NCBI GenBank assembly: GCA_000432275.1
Contig: HF995304.1
Location: 15,955 to 23,574, forward strand
DNA from: Proteobacteria bacterium CAG:495
GTDB taxonomy: Bacteria > Pseudomonadota > Alphaproteobacteria > RF32 > CAG-239
DNA: 7,620 nt
Direction of reading: 5' to 3'
Below are positions 7,216 through 7,620 of the stretch, piece by piece. The notes below the pieces were generated by a model. The model was not told where the DNA came from, searched no databases, and saw nothing but the letters and a program-made list of their open reading frames with translations. Positions within the stretch are counted from its first letter, which is position 1. Each line of letters starts with the position of its first letter. The position numbers were made by a program, and so were the translations under genes.

Positions 7216-7260
7216 GGTATATCCTTACAAAAAGTCAACAGAGGATTCTCACTGCCTTTT

Positions 7261-7289
7261 ATCGTAGACATAAAAAAAATATTTTGCAA
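7261..7289 (-). promoter_or_regulatory. candidate promoter for the 133-residue gene
   Basis: On the minus strand TTGCAA (7289-7284) and TACGAT (7266-7261) are 17 nt apart, each matching four of six consensus positions. Transcription would begin near 7254, about 39 nt before the ATG. It lies between the RNA candidate's terminator (7317-7348) and the gene, as expected of an independent unit. Confidence 0.45.
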
Positions 7290-7316
7290 GAAATTTTTAT
7301 AAAATAGACAAAGATT

Positions 7317-7348
7317 AAAGAAAAGGGTGAGAAAAAATTTCTCACCCT
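7317..7348 (-). terminator. intrinsic terminator, minus strand
   Basis: AGGGTGAGAAA (7324-7334) pairs perfectly with TTTCTCACCCT (7338-7348) around a 3-nt loop. On the minus strand the 11-bp stem is followed by TTTCTTT (7323-7317). On the plus strand it is followed by CCGGCC, so the minus strand is the likelier direction. It would end the RNA candidate. Confidence 0.75.
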
Positions 7349-7380
7349 CCGGCCTTCTTTACTATAAGGCAAACAATTAA

Positions 7381-7457
7381 ATAATTTAATTCTTTGGCCA
7401 TTATCAGTGTAGAAGGAACCTTGATGTGCACTCATAATGGCAAAAGAAATAAAATTT
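7381..7457. repeat. long imperfect inverted repeat, bulge-free hairpin
   Basis: Position i faces position 7838-i from 7381/7457 to 7409/7429, and 24 of 29 facing positions are complementary. The five mismatches (7382/7456, 7384/7454, 7389/7449, 7396/7442, 7405/7433) are all single and symmetric, with no bulges. The strongest run is GCCATTAT (7397-7404) with ATAATGGC (7434-7441). The 19-nt apical segment (7410-7428) contains the palindrome AAGGAACCTT. In RNA of either strand this is one long stem-loop; alternatively it could be the core of a small mobile repeat. Only one copy occurs in the window. Confidence 0.85.
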
Positions 7458-7529
7458 CGATGTACCATCATCGTGAACACTTATGATATATTTCCGCTCA
7501 CAACATTTTCAATCGGCATAAAACCTATT

Positions 7530-7558
7530 ATCATACCGGGAATGTCCGACAGCGGCAA
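7530..7558 (-). promoter_or_regulatory. candidate promoter for the small RNA
   Basis: On the minus strand TTGCCG (7558-7553) and TATGAT (7535-7530) are 17 nt apart. The -10 box matches at five of six positions, the -35 box at four. Transcription would begin near 7523 and run leftward into the hairpin-rich stretch. Confidence 0.5.
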
Positions 7559-7588
7559 AAACAACGCCATTACCGCAACAACACAAAC

Positions 7589-7620
7589 AAAAAAGCCCTC
7601 CGTTCAAACAGGGCTTTTTT
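7589..7620. terminator. intrinsic terminator, symmetric, at the window edge
   Basis: AAAAAAGCCCT (7589-7599) pairs perfectly with AGGGCTTTTTT (7610-7620) around a 10-nt loop. The A6 and T6 flanks allow function in both directions. No plus-strand gene precedes it here, so it most likely ends a minus-strand gene lying to the right of the window. The tail may continue beyond 7620. Confidence 0.85.

Larger units (their letters stand above)
7317..7523 (-). ncRNA. candidate structured small RNA of about 200 nt, family not recognised
   Basis: This minus-strand interval runs from the start site expected for the promoter at 7530-7558 to the T-rich tail of the terminator at 7317-7348. In transcript order it can fold into a GUGAGC/GUUCAC stem (7473-7501, one G-U pair), a CGAUG/CAUCG hairpin (7458-7473, sharing one base with the first), a long imperfect hairpin (7381-7457), a GCCUU/AAGGC hairpin (7352-7370) and the terminator. 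The apical region of the long hairpin shows AAGGUUCCUU, which includes UCCUU, complementary to Shine-Dalgarno sequences. No reading frame with a credible ribosome-binding site spans it. It lacks landmarks of SRP RNA, tmRNA and RNase P, and I could not match it to 6S RNA. Both ends are estimated. It may instead be a leader or attenuator for the 133-residue gene. Confidence 0.5.

Noticed and set aside
7259..7480. A 73-codon minus-strand frame starting with GTG
   Set aside because: It has no ribosome-binding site, runs through the long hairpin and straight through the terminator at 7317-7348, and overlaps the promoter of the next gene.
7424..7486. A 20-codon plus-strand frame with AAGGA 6 nt upstream
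   Set aside because: The spacing is good, but the frame is very short, its ribosome-binding site is in the hairpin's apical loop, and no plus-strand promoter is convincing. It could be revisited if plus-strand transcription is seen.
7437..7620. A plus-strand frame from ATG at 7437, open to the window edge
   Set aside because: It has no ribosome-binding site, begins inside the hairpin arm and reads through the terminator at 7589-7620. The product resembles no protein I know.

Overview
The window looks like a chromosomal segment of an alphaproteobacterium with moderate GC content and AT-rich intergenic regions. The best lineage marker is the pair at the left edge: a TolC-type outer-membrane channel gene followed on the same strand by a gene whose N-terminus carries the PopZ/DUF2497 signature. 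That pairing is typical of alphaproteobacteria. I see no transposase, integrase, phage gene, tRNA, rRNA or CRISPR array.

Layout, left to right. Positions 1-574 (minus) hold the N-terminal part of a PopZ-like polar organiser, cut by the window edge. Positions 667-2022 (minus) hold the tolC-like gene. A divergent AT-rich spacer (2023-2224) carries a good tolC promoter and an inverted repeat just before the glgP ribosome-binding site. Positions 2225-4684 (plus) hold a full-length glycogen phosphorylase gene, standing alone. It converges on the next minus-strand gene across a perfect 18-bp bidirectional terminator (4697-4737). Positions 4745-6694 (minus) encode a 649-residue soluble protein that I do not recognise and that seems to contain a diverged internal duplication. 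Positions 6814-7215 (minus) encode a 133-residue protein that I also do not recognise. Each of these two genes has its own candidate promoter and an intrinsic terminator beyond its end.

The right end (7216-7620) has no credible protein gene but is rich in structure. Read on the minus strand it holds a candidate promoter (7530-7558), a stretch of about 200 nt with successive hairpins, including a bulge-free imperfect hairpin of 29 facing positions (7381-7457), and an intrinsic terminator (7317-7348). I interpret this as an undescribed structured small RNA. A transcription attenuator for the 133-residue gene is the main alternative. A further symmetric terminator (7589-7620) closes the window.

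The genes do not form one pathway. PopZ (pole and chromosome organisation) and TolC (export) are envelope and cell-organisation housekeeping, and GlgP mobilises glycogen. The two unknown proteins and the RNA candidate are the parts most worth further attention. All family assignments were made by reading motifs, without any database search.
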